The notes: generated by a model from the sequence alone, not told the origin. Counted from the stretch's first letter, positions 33,901 through 45,820 are shown. The stretch is 64,000 nt of DNA from Aporrectodea caliginosa (GCA_020284085.1 JACEVL010000495.1:1128035-1192034); one strand, 5' to 3'. Numbers and translations: made by a program.

Positions 33901-36900
33901 GTGCTGTGTACACTGTAAGGTAACGCAAGTATTTCTTGCTTTCTTTAAGTGACGGGCCGACGGGCCCCCGCTGAAACTGAGGTCGGGCCCCCGGGCCGCG
34001 TTTTTCTAATATTTTGACAGCCCTAATGATTACAATGAAAACTATTACAGGTCAAAAACTAATTGTAATAAGGAAAGCAATACATTTTTGAAGAAGGCTG
34101 TGGACTGGAATAATGGTTCAAAAGGAGACCTTGAAGGAACCTAAGCCCTGCTAAACAAGGCCCCCCCTTTCCCAGAATGAATTAGGTCAACATCCAATGA
34201 ATCTTGGTAATGTCTACTTTAATATATCGCTCAAAGCTGGATCAATTAATAGACTATGTCTAGGTCAAGTAGTGACAGTTTCTTTTTAGACAGAATCTGG
34301 TGTTAGGCATTGTTGTTTGTCATTGAAAATGATGCTAACACCCATTGTCATCATAAATCAAAATTTCTTAAGCGCTGCTCTAAAGCTGAACACAGAGCAC
34401 TGGCTTATTCACAAGCACTGTGCTTTGCATCCACTCCATGGGTGGAAAGGGTGTATCTTCTCTATCTTTGAAAGGACTGTTTGTTCCCAATTTTTGACAA
34501 CTGACCCTAATGAGTAGTTGCATCTTTGTGAGGTGGATGTCCTGTTTCATAAGTCTGGTTCTTTGCAAAGTCTGGAAATTGGTTTAAGGTGAACGGAATT
34601 TGAAGCAACGTTCCAGCACAGTACACTGCCTCTGTTTGGGGAATAGGCTTATGAATATTGCAAAGATAATACAATAAATGTGAAACATAAAGATGAATAC
34701 GGCCATTCTCAAAATCTGTGTTTCACTTTGGCAGATTTGTGTTTGTATAGTTACACTTAAATGGAGACAGATTGTTTGATGTTATATGCCTTAAATGAAT
34801 TCAGCATGGGGCAGTTGCTCATTTTATGTGTGTCCCTCTCAACAATAGTTCTCAGAGATGGGGGTCCTCCTACAGTGTAAAACACTTTAAATGAAAGTGG
34901 AATATAACTCATTTCAAAGTCCTTCTGATATGATGAAATGCTAACAGACAACGGCTGCAGGTTGCAGAAAGTTTTGTCGTTGTACTTTGTGTATGCTTAA
35001 TTGTTTACTGTAGTTTGTCATCGCTGGTCTTTGATATATTGTCACCATTTGAATAATGAGATAGCGTTCATGTTTATCTTGGATGAGCGATGTTACGAGA
35101 TTCTCGCTACGGTCACGGCATGATGGTACAAGCGGCTACATAGATGTAATTACTATAAATGATGCTTCCTATGTATAGGAAGTAGGCTTCTATAGTGTAC
35201 AGCATTACAGCTTGGTTGCAACCCATTCCCGGACTGATGGATGAGGCACGATTAATAACGGACAGACAGATGAGATGGATTGATGAACACGATTAGTTTG
35301 TTGGGATTTGTCTGTTTTTCCAATGGCCTTGTTTTAATGATAGGCATATAATTGCTTAGTGACCCACAGAATCAAAATGAGTTGGACGTCGGCAAATTAC
35401 ATTGCTAGAAAAACAGCAAAATATGATCAGAACTTCATTTTTTACTCATTTTTCAGATTTTCATTGAAATGGGTAAAAAACGTTTTTTGTACATTTCTGA
35501 TATCACACATTTGACGAAATTCATTGTTGAAACGTGTATTTTCAGGATTTTGTAAAGAGTACTGTTTTGGCTTATGTGATTGCATATTGATTACATCAAT
35601 TAAAAATAATTTCCAAAAATTGGATACATAATCATTCATAGCTTTGTCAGAAAGTAAGGTAGAACCAAAATTTTGGTGTCATTTTAAAGCAAAATATGTG
35701 GTTTTTAAAATATGTAAAATACTCATATTCTAACATTTTTGACATCTGAACCATTTTGATTCCTTGGGTCACATATGGTCTACTATGTATGGAATATAGA
35801 GCAACATTCAGCTTCTAAGTTCTGTTGTAATTTGATGCTATTGGTTTAAATTACTTGTTGACTATAACAATATAATAGGCCTAATACACAGGAATTTTGC
35901 AGAAATTCATTAAGCATCAGCTGGACAGGGAGCAGATCTATGCATAACTCCTTGGATGAAATGGAACTTTATAATGAAACAGTAAATTATATCAGGACTG
36001 TGTAAAAAAGAATAAAAGATTTTCACACAAAGTAGAATTAAGCCGATTAGTTTGCAGCTGTACTGTGTGTAAGTTATATGATGTATGTAATTATAAACTA
36101 TCATTCCTAAATATGCACTAAATAACCAAGAACTTATATCAGCCATTAGATGCGAATATTATGACGTAATATTAACATTGATAGGTGTCAAAGGGTGAGA
36201 CTAGGTGTCAAAGGGTGAGTCTATTCACATCCTCAGTCTATTAATGGGTGTCAAACTCAGATAGAAATGTTCTGCTAAAATGGTCTCCAGAGTACTAAAG
36301 TATATTATGTGTGCCACATAATATATAAGCACGAGTGCTCAGTAAAGGCTATTTTATTTGGAAATATTCCTTCTCTAGCCCTATTCCTTATTCAGTCAAA
36401 AGCTGTTGGTCAGAATGAGTTTCCTAAAGTAGCACTATTTAAAAGTCACCAATAGGTTATGTGATTTCATGTCAATAAAGTACAGAAGCTACTACTGGTT
36501 TTGGCATTTTCGATGGCTAATAAATTAAATGACCTCGTGGTGAATTCAGTGGAGACCACGAGCAATCATTGAGCATGGCAATAATAGACCTGTCTTCCGT
36601 GCCTCAAAAATATTGAGAATGCCTGCAGCTTCTCGTGTGCATTTTGAGTAATAGTTCTTAAAGTGCTTTGCACCTGTTTTGGCTTTTCTAGTATTGATTC
36701 ATGACAAAGTACAGGTCCAGTTATGCTGTTTCAAATGTTCCCATTCATGTTTAACGATCTATCATGGCTTTGAATCAACAGCATTTGCCTTCAGTATATT
36801 GACTGTCAACCACGCTCTCTTGCCAGCCGCTTTTGACTTGATGGCTTCTGGTAACTGTGGCCATTTTAAAGCATAATTTCTTTCTGCTTGCAGTTGCGTG

Positions 36901-37135
36901 TGAATCATCAACAAAAGAAATCGCTGACTTTGATATAATTTGCAGCTGTGCCAATACCTTCCGCTATTGTTTATTACAATTTATTGATTAATCGCTCAGT
37001 GGTTTGCATGGCGTTAATCAATTACTGAGGCAGTTGTGTGTTCATAGAGAGTTGTATTGGTGTTCTGTTCGTGGGTTAGATTGAATCCACTCCACTCTCT
37101 GTTCAGCATGTGGTGTGTATCTATCTATATCTATC

Positions 37136-37222
<87 letters not shown>

Positions 37223-40200
37223 TTACCCCATTGGGGTGAAAGCTCATTCAACTTAAGTGCAGTCCTGACTACAGTAATCCAACAACATGACACTTATTTT
37301 GATCGCCCAACTTGCACTGATAAATTGTTTTTGCTTGAAAGGTTACAGCTGTTCGCTTAAGCGGAACAACCAAGAAGTCTTATGCCTCTTCGATCAAGGT
37401 CCTCGAGTGTCTGCTTGATCTTCAGCCGAGAATAACGATCGGGGATTTGGCCGTTCAGTTTGGCTGCACAGAAGCAAAGACGTTGGCACTGCAAGTCTTA
37501 AGCAAGTGCGTCTAACAGATTCATTACACTGAATGTCGTGTTGCTATTACTGTTTTGATGATGGTGATGCTGCTGCAGTTATTATTGTCTGCAGTTATTA
37601 TTGTCTTTTTGCCTGTTGTCTCAAATATTGTGTGACATGTTTTAGTTTAAAAGCATTGTATTAAAGGTACCCTTATAAAATGGTGCCATAAAAGTATGCT
37701 ACTGGGTCATTCCACGTCAAATCAACCAAAATTCAGAAACAAGCACACCATCTCAGAATTTGATAAAATTTGGCAGTGTGTGCACCAACATATCTTAGGA
37801 AGTTGTGCAAAAATATTTCCTCATAATGTTGCATGGTATTTGAGATATGACCACTTTTATACGAGGGGGGTAGCGGCAGCTCAGTACTATTGTATTGACC
37901 CAATAGAATGGAGAGCTTAGAATTGATGTTCCGACGGATGTATGTACATAACATGGCTGTACCTCCACAGACAGGTAAAGAAACATTGGCTATTAAATAA
38001 CATGTTCAGAAGGTCCAGCCAGATACATACATACATCCGTGGAATTTAGCTCTGTCTGTGGGTCAATACAATAGTACTGATGTTTAGTGGGAGGTTAACT
38101 ACCGTAAGTCATGCAGTTGGATTGCCGTGACCATGCTTTTCCAGAAGCTTTTAAACAGACATGAAAACCATAGGGTCATTCCACGTCAAATATGAAGTCA
38201 CTGAATGGTCACAATTTCAATGACTGAATAGAATGAAACTTGAATTCCACTGTGTGAGTTTCATATATACAGCTTTATGTTCACAGCATCCAGTCACTAA
38301 TATTCTGAATTTAGTGTTGAATGCTGGATACGTCTTGCAAAGTTATTGGAATGGCAGATGGTTCTACGGGAGCTCTGCGCCACTGATCATGGGTTGTAAC
38401 TGATCTGGGTTTAACTGCTGCAAATACCTGTTGCAAGCGACAATAGAAATAGTGTTATTGTTATAGCAATAATCCGTTTTAATAATACGTTGTTGAATTT
38501 TAAAATCTTGCAGATACCAGGAGACACAGTTAGGCCATGATCGGGCCGACTTGAGCACCGTTTTCTTCAATTCTGTTGCACTTTATGCAGCGTGTCGGTA
38601 AGAAAGTGTACCAACTGTCATCCTTAAGTTGACCATTCATTGCTTCAGTTAATCAGTCATACAACCTTTTAGTCAATTTGTGGCCAGTGACAGTTTCATG
38701 TATTTTGAGGTTGTGGATTAGTATGTTAAGTAAAAAAGCTGCTAGTTCAATCCGTGGCATTATATGAGTCTGCTGCAGCTGGCTTTCTTAGGATGTATAC
38801 GTGTGCTTTTGTTAGTGTTTGCCACCAAAGATTTTCTCAATCTTTATGACCATCATTCAACTTAGGGAACGGCGGAACATTTTGCTTGACTTTGACATCT
38901 TGTATTGTGCTTAGTGAGCATGTTTCAAACTGTTGTACATGAAAAGGCTGAGAAAATGAGGTCCTTGTTACTTCATGATTATCCATGTCTGCTTCATGGG
39001 AGTTGTAAGCCATGAGAGGCAACCATGAAGAGCTTTAAGCCAACTCTGAGAAGCAGCCATGGATATAAAGTATTAAGAATGCTCTTTTCTTGATATAGCG
39101 TTTCAATTTTTTTCATATTTAATTTTTCACTGTCTGCACATTTAGTAAACTGAAGGTGAAGGTTGACAAGACTAAGTTGATAGCGGTATCTGGTGGAAAA
39201 AAGACAGCATTTGACCGTCTGATGTTGCAGATGGAAACAGTCATTCAAACACTAACAGGTAAGCATTGTGCTGAAAGGACATGTCTTGCTTGTGTGATAA
39301 GTTATTTGTGGATTTTACTATTAATCAGTTTGAAATGTATTAGACTGATACACTTCTGCTGCGTAGGGTTAGGTAATGTAATGTAATTAGTAATTTATAT
39401 AGCGCCGCTCACAGCCGAGGCTATTCAGCAGCGCAATGTAAAGGTGAAGGTTGACAAGACTAAGTTGATAGCGGTAGGTGTTCAGTTTATGTAGTATGTG
39501 TCTGCATTTGTTGTTTTGAGAGATCCTGCCTGGGAGTTCTTGGGTCTTTTGGCAGAAATGCAAGTAGGACAAAAGCAGTCTAACAAGTTAGTAGCATTTC
39601 CAACAAATTGAGTGGCTTTACTATGAGATGTCATTGTCACTTTTTGCATTGAAATTTTGAAGTTTTTCACTTTGTGCACTGATGATAAAGGTGAAGTTGT
39701 ATGGTTTAGAAAAGACCTACATTCATGGATATTAGGCCACCTATGAAATCTTAGTAAAACATGTATGTATGTATGTATGTATGTATGTATGTATGTATGA
39801 GCACTTGTTATAGCGCCCCTTCAAGATTTCTACTCAGAGGCGCTCCCGACTACAGCGCGGACACTGAATCGGAGTTTCACGCTGAAGCGCATGAGCAACT
39901 GCGAGTGAAGGACTTGCCCAGGGTCCCTACGCGGCGGCTTAAGGTGGATTCGAACCCGCAACCCTCCGGCTGCAAGGCACCGAACATACCCCTACACCAC
40001 CGCGCCCCATGGAATGGGCTTATCATTGCTTGCGTGCTTATAGGTCATAACTCACTCTATAAAGGTCAATGATCTAATATTGCTGTACATGGTCTAATAA
40101 TGTTATTTTTCAGTGAGCAGTCAGATGAAACCGGAGATATGCGCAGCAGAGAATTTTCTGGACCACATGAAATTAGCAGCATCAGGTGAGTGTCATACTT

Positions 40201-42875
40201 GGTGCTGGCATGATATGAGAATCTGCTCTTGGGTTTAAGTTTCAGTTACAGTCGTGGTTTGTTTTAAGTTTATTAGCAAATATTTGTCCACATACAAAAC
40301 GAAGACGAGTCACGATCCTGTATAAATGTGTTGTGCAATTTCTTATTTGTATTTTGATACTTTTGATGGAATTCATAACAACGAAGTTATGCATGCAATT
40401 TGTCATATGAGCAGCTCATCGAGGTGAAAGACAATCTTAGGGGCATGATTTCTTCTAAGCAATTACTGAGCAATATATTGTGATAGATTCTCTATATAAT
40501 AATTATCATTGGTGAGATTGAAGCTAGGTTATGGTCATGTGATTAACTTTATATGTTAGATTATTATTATTAGTTGTAGGCCTCCAGCAAGTGGAACTAT
40601 GTTTAAATTTATATTTTTATATTAAAATCAGAATAGTATAGGTAAAGCCAGCCCAGTACAGGGCAGCTGATGCAAACATGGAAGATGGCCATGCCCAGAA
40701 GGTGTACTTTGATTTCTGCTAAAGAAATCTCAGCCGTCAGTTGCAGAATTTTTATGGTAATTCTAAACTTGTTTAATCAATGGATTAGGCCAAAAAAAAA
40801 TAATGGTGTGTTTCCGGTAACAGAGTTAAAAAACTGGGTAGGTAGGTAGGAAAATAATTTTATTTTGGTAAAATAATTTTATGCAGTGATTTCCCAAAAT
40901 TACGCCACTGCCCATTTATGCACAGCGGTACATGCTGTACCAAAGTATGTATTTTCTATGCGAGTATTAAAAATGCCTATTTGCAGAATGTACCTACAAA
41001 CTGCTGTAGAAAACAATCTTATTTATTTCATTTTTGCTGACATCGTTTTTCTTGCAAGGTGAAATGGAAGGGCAGGGGTGGGGAAGGAATTATGGATAAT
41101 GTACATTAAATAATAAACGTGTAGCAGACAACGGCTCTTTAGGAAATATGCATGGGTGGTAACGTGAGAAAATCGCTGATGTTATCTCCTCAACATCATA
41201 CATGTGTGTAAATTGTCCATGGGAAACATTGAGCCTCATTTATTGTTATAATATTATTAACGCTGCATAGAAAGAAACATGGTTTCCTAACGTCGTCTGC
41301 TAAGGAGACTGCTTGCTACGAAGATTGGATGCTATGAAGACTGGTTGTTAAGGAGACTAGTTGCTAATGAAGGACAGTTTCTAAGGATGACTGTTGCTAA
41401 GGAAGGCGGTTGCTAAAGGGGCCAAGTCTGACTTTGAAACTGGTTGCTAATGAGGCTGACATAGAAGCTGCTTGCTACAAAGCTTGGTTGCTAAGAAGGC
41501 TGGTTGCTACGAAAGTAGAATGCTACGGAGGTTGTTAAGTAGGCTGATTGCTATTAGGAGGCTTTACTTTTATAATGGCACGTACGTTAATAGGTATTTC
41601 TGATACAATGAATATGGGGTCAAATCTGTGAAATAACCCTGTCAAATTACCCTGAGAAAATCCCCTACTTTCGAGTCTATTATCTCCCTCTCCCAAACTC
41701 CACACTTTAGCCCTTTTATTGCTGTAATTTACTGCACCATTCTTTCCATTGAAAGACCGCTAGTTTCCGAACGTCTCTGCTTCAGTGAATGCACCTATAA
41801 TGTCGCGATTCTGCATCACCGGCATGCAAAGGCTTAATGTATGTGAAGTAAGAAAAAAAAAATTTCAAAATTTTCCGGAAAAAATTTTTTTTTACAAAAT
41901 TTTCCGAAAAAAATTTTTTTTTACAAAATTTTCCGAGTCGCGGCAAAAAAGTGAGTCGGTCGGGTTACCGGAAACACACCATTATTTTGTTTTGGCCTTA
42001 TTGCAGTTTATAACAATGCCTGATCAAGTACACAGTTCTTACAAGGGTTTTCCGTAACAGGTGTTCAGAAATCAGCAAGTCGCCTTGACAAGTTCCTTAA
42101 GGCCAAGATTTAACAAGCTGGCTGATTTGTATTATGTAAAACTGCTTTAATATGCCTTCGTGCATTGAGATGGCTGCTTTAGCACAGATAGATGTGTAAT
42201 GTTGAGTGAAAGTTTACTTTTCTCTGTATGGTTTTGTGTTTGGATAAATTAATTACCTGTCAATTCTTTATTCTATTAGTCACGAGATGCTGTGCACGCT
42301 TTGTATGTAATCAGAAACCGGGTTTGTTATGCTGACGTTTTTGATGTGCTGAAGTTACAGATTAGGTGATGGATGAGGCCTCAATCACATCACGATTCCA
42401 GGACTGGAATCGTGATGTGATTGTCTCCATTGTCTGCAACCTGAGTGTGCTTTTGGATGGCAGACCAGCAACGATTGAATTGAAATAGTCCAAGCACATC
42501 ATGATGAATGAGGGTCAGTACAGTGCTATAAACGACCCATTTCTGTCACAACTTGTATATAGTACAAATCAGTGAGCATGCTGGTAGCAGGCCCTTTACT
42601 GCACAAATTGTCACATTGATGTTTGTGTGTTCATAATGTTTTTGTAATATTCAGTATAAATCTGAATAATGCTGTGTGTACAATTAGTTAAGTTGGTAAT
42701 GACAATTTCTTGTTCTGATGTTGTGGATTTTTGTTTTCTTGCAACAGATGTCGTTACAATGCAGGACAGGACATCTGAGGAAATCACTGAACCGTACGAG
42801 ATCTGGAAGCAGCGTATACTCGGTGAAGCACGTCAGGCCCTTCTCAAGACTTTGCCAAAATCCTCTCACATCTAA
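30983..42875 (+). CDS. ORC6: Origin recognition complex subunit 6, seven exons
   Basis: Subunit of the origin recognition complex that marks replication origins in the nucleus. Exons: 30983-31038, 32642-32780, 37342-37505, 38514-38597, 39146-39258, 40114-40185 and 42748-42875. All have GT-AG borders and phases that join to 251 residues, matching the roughly 252 of vertebrate ORC6. An in-frame TAA at 30977 supports the start. Family landmarks: MELNILARKLGL; KAEELMRLAEIRSG; SYASSIKVLECLLDLQPRIT; IGDLAVQFGCTEAKT (first cyclin-like fold); then LKVKVDKTKLIAVSGGKKTA and FDRLMLQMETVIQTL (second fold); and the conserved C-terminal YEIWKQRIL that in other animals binds ORC3. The linker between the second fold and the C-terminus is short. 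Intron 2 is about 4.6 kb; introns carry a SINE, MITEs and fold-back elements, none of which breaks an exon. Confidence 0.95.
31345..31632 (-). mobile_element. tRNA-derived SINE (family 3) in ORC6 intron 1
   Basis: Read on the - strand it has a tRNA-like head with GATGCAGGTTCATTACCTGC, a central part GATGGGCGCCTTGCA, and CAGTTAAATTCGACTCCTGT, ending at AATAAACGAATATTATTAT. The central and 3' parts match the SINE at 47402-47680 on the other strand. Confidence 0.75.
32898..34025. mobile_element. 1.1-kb insertion flanked by a 14-bp direct repeat, ORC6 intron 2
   Basis: ATGATTACAATGAA occurs at 32884-32897 and 34026-34039, bounding GC-rich ends: GGGCCCCCGGGGGCCCG on the left and TCGGGCCCCCGGGCCGCG on the right, where the last bases are TTTTGACAGCCCTA. 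The interior carries a 92-bp tandem duplication. There is no open frame of note. The type of element is unknown. Confidence 0.65.
33236..33419. repeat. 92-bp tandem duplication inside the intron 2 insertion
   Basis: Two nearly identical units (33236-33327 and 33328-33419), each starting CGCCTTCG and containing GTATAGGCTACCCTGTATCG and ATTAGGCCTGTCAATCAAAG. Only a few substitutions separate them. Confidence 0.95.
34040..37138. other. Rest of ORC6 intron 2, no element identified
   Basis: Intronic AT-rich sequence. It holds a short tandem repeat GTGTCAAAGGGTGAG at 36186-36221 and a small palindrome around TATTATGTG and CACATAATA (36302-36322). The scattered short frames are not supported as genes. 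Confidence 0.5.
37139..37220. repeat. (TA)n repeat upstream of ORC6 exon 3
   Basis: TA repeat of about 80 bp with one GTA interruption. Confidence 0.95.
37705..38195. mobile_element. Fold-back repeat in ORC6 intron 3
   Basis: GGGTCATTCCACGTCAAAT occurs at 37705 and again at 38172. Between them CAGTACTATTGTATTGACCC (37880) is found inverted near 38062-38081, and ACGGATGTATGTA (37933) is inverted at about 38024-38036, giving a hairpin about 200 bp long. Confidence 0.75.
39380..39440 (-). mobile_element. SINE/LINE 3'-tail fragment in ORC6 intron 5
   Basis: Read on the - strand it ends GGCGCTATATAAATTACTAA followed by (TTACA)n-like units, resembling the tails of the L2-like LINE and SINE family 1. 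Confidence 0.5.
39441..39476 (+). repeat. 36-bp exact duplicate of ORC6 exon 5 sequence
   Basis: Identical to 39153-39188, which encodes KVKVDKTKLIAV. It lies in the following intron, directly after a SINE-like tail, and is not part of the spliced product. Confidence 0.95.
39800..40008 (-). mobile_element. tRNA-derived SINE (family 1), copy 2, ORC6 intron 5
   Basis: About 95% identical to the copy at 5893-6102 over its whole length, including the B box (GGGTTCGAATCC here) and the LINE-like 3' tail. It abuts an (ATGT)n array at 39760-39799. The open frame across it is fortuitous. Confidence 0.92.
40786..41999. mobile_element. 1.2-kb TIR element in ORC6 intron 6
   Basis: Terminal inverted repeats of about 37 bp: AGGCCAAAA then AATGGTGTGTTTCCGGTAAC at 40787-40821, mirrored at 41964-41998. 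The right interior has three AAAATTTTCCG units with A/T runs (41866-41935). It has no transposase frame, so it is non-autonomous. Confidence 0.88.
41285..41560. repeat. Degenerate GTTGCTAAGGAGACTG minisatellite
   Basis: About 15 imperfect units of 15-20 bp around the core GGTTGCTAAGGAGACT, within the TIR element's interior. Confidence 0.85.
42383..42422. repeat. Perfect 18-bp inverted repeat with 4-nt loop
   Basis: The left arm AATCACATCACGATTCCA and its exact reverse complement are separated by GGAC, in ORC6 intron 6 about 330 bp before the last exon. Confidence 0.95.
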
Positions 42876-43225
42876 TCTTGACTTACCTAGGTGTTATAAG
42901 ACAGTTGCATGTGATCATGAGAAAAAAGTGATCTTACGAGAAAGTGGTTTTAAGGCAACAACTTGGTTAACGATGTGCAGAAGAATAGTACAACAGCTGA
43001 TAGTGGCTACCATAATGTTGAAGATTTTTAATTACTGGTATTGATGAAATTGGTAAATTGTTAGGAAAGTTATTTCGTTTTGCAGTTTTTCTTATATTCT
43101 GGTGACAGTAACACTAAGCACATGGATAATTACTGTAAGATCAGTCTCTGTTATTCTATTTGTTCTGCTGTTGAGAGAGTGGCCATTCTGAACAGCACCA
43201 TCAGCTGCTACTCTGACATCTAGAA

Positions 43226-43604
43226 CAGTGCTTCCCAAAGTGGTGGTCCGCGGACCGGTGCCGGTCCGCGAGCCGTCAGTTGCCGGTCCGCAAAGTGAGT
43301 CAAGAACTGGCCAAATTGTCTCGCAATCAATAAATTGTTCCGCCATATTTTTCATATAAATTCATAATTTCATAATAATTATAAGTCATAACAAAAACAC
43401 TTAGTAGACTAACATATAAAGGGCAATAGAGTTACAAAATTGGCTAAACATGCATTTAAATCAGTTTTAATACATATCTGAAGAATTTATGTGAAAAAAG
43501 GAGAAATAGTTAATAAATCGTCTAGTGGGAAAATTCCTGCCGGTCCGTGTCATTGAAGGTTAATTCCTGGCGGTCCGTGACACTGAAAAGTTTGGGAAGC
43601 ACTG
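43226..43604. mobile_element. hAT-type MITE, 379 bp, perfect 8-bp TSD
   Basis: Starts CAGTGCTTCCCAAAG and ends TTTGGGAAGCACTG. ATCTAGAA flanks it on both sides (43218-43225 and 43605-43612). The interior has repeated GCCGGTCCGC and GCGGTCCGTGA segments near the ends and no frame. It lies about 350 bp downstream of the ORC6 stop codon. Confidence 0.95.
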
Positions 43605-43612
43605 ATCTAGAA

Positions 43613-44705
43613 TATCGGCTGATGGTGAACAACCATCTTAGTACTTGGCATAGTGAAGATAGTTATTCGATCACATAGGAACGCTTCTCTGAAACCAAAT
43701 CCAAGTTAGTGCTCGTAACAATTTCTGCATCGTGATGAGTGCAGTTGCATGCAGACATCTGGTTTGTATACTAGGTACTCGTTAAGCACTGTCATTGGGA
43801 CTTTGGGAGCCATATCAAGAACTGCCTCATTACAGGGTCATGTTATAATAAGGTAATTTCACTAAAGCTGAACAAGATTTCAGGTTCTAAGCCACTACTA
43901 CATTATAGTGAAAATTGGTGGAGAGGAAAGACAGAGTACCAAAGTAAACATTTAGTTGTAACCAAATTTAGTATTAGACTAACCATTGCAACAGTACAGG
44001 CCGCACGCCAGTCAGAAATGCATTATGGCTTACCAGCAGCAAATGATACCTATGCAAAAACGTACTGTATCTTATGATTACAGTAGACTGCACACTGGAA
44101 TTAATATTACACAGTTAAGTTTATTCAGCTTGAAAACTGTCGGCAAGGTTTCAAATAGAATAAAAATTCTAGTGTTATGTGTGACAGGTCATAGATTTTG
44201 ACTGTAACTAAAAGTGGCATTTTGTAGAAAGGTCATAACCGACCTGAGCTTTTCAAGTTCCTGGTATTTAGAACATTTTTTAAATTAAAGTTTATAATCA
44301 CATGTACCAATGTACAGCTAAAACCTACATATAGTGGACTGTATTCTACTTTGTGTCAAATTATTTTTATTCTTTACACTAAGTAACTTTTCTTGCCCCC
44401 AAGTTAATTTTCTATTTGATTAAAAATGTTCCATTTTATCTATGGAATTATACATCTCCCATCTGATTGAGATATTAACAAATTACAGCAGAATTCCTAT
44501 GCATTATGTTATTTGTTAGCGTGCATGTAAATAATGCAGCTGTTAATAAAGGATTGTGCCCCAAGGTTTAGCTCTGCTCTCAGTGGATACTGGTACTTCC
44601 TCAACTGCAGAAGTCACATGATTAGGTTAGAATCTTGTTCACTCTTTTGGACAGAGATCCATTGATCCAACCGTGAACATGAAACAAAGCCAATAATTGA
44701 CTGGA
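43613..44705. other. Intergenic between ORC6 and SLC7 gene, no feature seen
   Basis: AT-rich with only short frames, none resembling a known family. Confidence 0.45.
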
Positions 44706-44708
44706 TTA

Positions 44709-45413
44709 GGGGTCGCCCATAAAGGATGTCCACAGAAAATTACCTTCTTTGGATCCCTCCCTCCCCTTGTCCACGTTTAACCTTACCTCCCCCAACCCCT
44801 TTGTGGACGTCCACATGCTGAAATCAATGAACAATATTTAACATCAACATCATTAATAACGTCCACTAGCCTACGTATGAGGAGTACTCAATAGACTCCT
44901 CTCGACACAAAGGTTAGAGCAGCTGATGAAGTAAATTGCAGGATGAAAGTAGGCTAAGTAGGGAACCTGACTGGCCATTTCGCTGTCTGTTGACCTAGAT
45001 AAACCTGCACTTAGATTCCAATCTGCCTATCCACAATGAAGTATATGGTCTGATTAGTGTGCTGTGGGGTATTAAATGAAGAAGAAACTAAATCTTTCAA
45101 CGAGCATGTTATTCCTGTTTATATGGTTTCAGGAAGTTTGAAGCATGAAATCATGAAATGTTTATTCAGTTGTCTGAAACTGCAACAGAACATTACAAAT
45201 GATGAACTAATGCAATACAGAACAGACTACCTTAGTAACATCTGACTGAAGTTGGTAGGCCTAGTTGGCACTTTATATAGCACAGGTTTTAATATGGCAC
45301 AGGATGTATTGAAATAACTATACCGTACTGGTCATGATCCTCTCCTTGTCCACATTTGGATGACCCCTCCATCCCCTCTTTGTGGACGACTGACGTCCTT
45401 TATGGATGCTCCC
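44709..45413. mobile_element. MITE-like element, GGGGTCGCCCATAAAGGA ends
   Basis: The left end GGGGTCGCCCATAAAGGATG and right end CGTCCTTTATGGATGCTCCC are imperfect inverted repeats, with TTA on both outer sides (44706-44708 and 45414-45416). Subterminal CCTTGTCCAC and TTTGTGGACG blocks occur at both ends (44766-44815 and 45345-45390). No transposase. Confidence 0.8.
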
Positions 45414-45764
45414 TTAGTGGAGGTGCGATTGGCTTCCCAGGCATTATGTCCCACCTGAATTATAGTTATTGACCTATGTCGGAGTCCTGTTGAATTGTGT
45501 GGCCATGCAGTCAAGCAAGTTGGACCAGCATGCATGAGCTGTTCCAAATGATTGAGATGAATACAGGTCAGGGGCCTAATGTTCACAGGAGAGCAGTTAT
45601 GTCCAGTCGAACAATGATCATAGATGTATGGATTCATTTAAGAAGTTTTTGCAAGCCCTCTCGTAAACTTCCCAAGCAGCACTTCCACATAGAACAAACC
45701 TTATATGTACACAAAAATTTGCTTGTTTATACTGTATATGGACCATTGTATCTTATCTGTATGT

Positions 45765-45766
<2 letters not shown>

Positions 45767-45818
<52 letters not shown>
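45767..45818. repeat. (TA)n dinucleotide repeat
   Basis: Pure TA repeat of about 50 bp. Confidence 0.95.

Positions 45819-45820
<2 letters not shown>

Noticed and set aside
39761..40072. 103-codon + strand frame
   Set aside because: It is the antisense reading of SINE family 1; a near-identical frame occurs over the other SINE copy.
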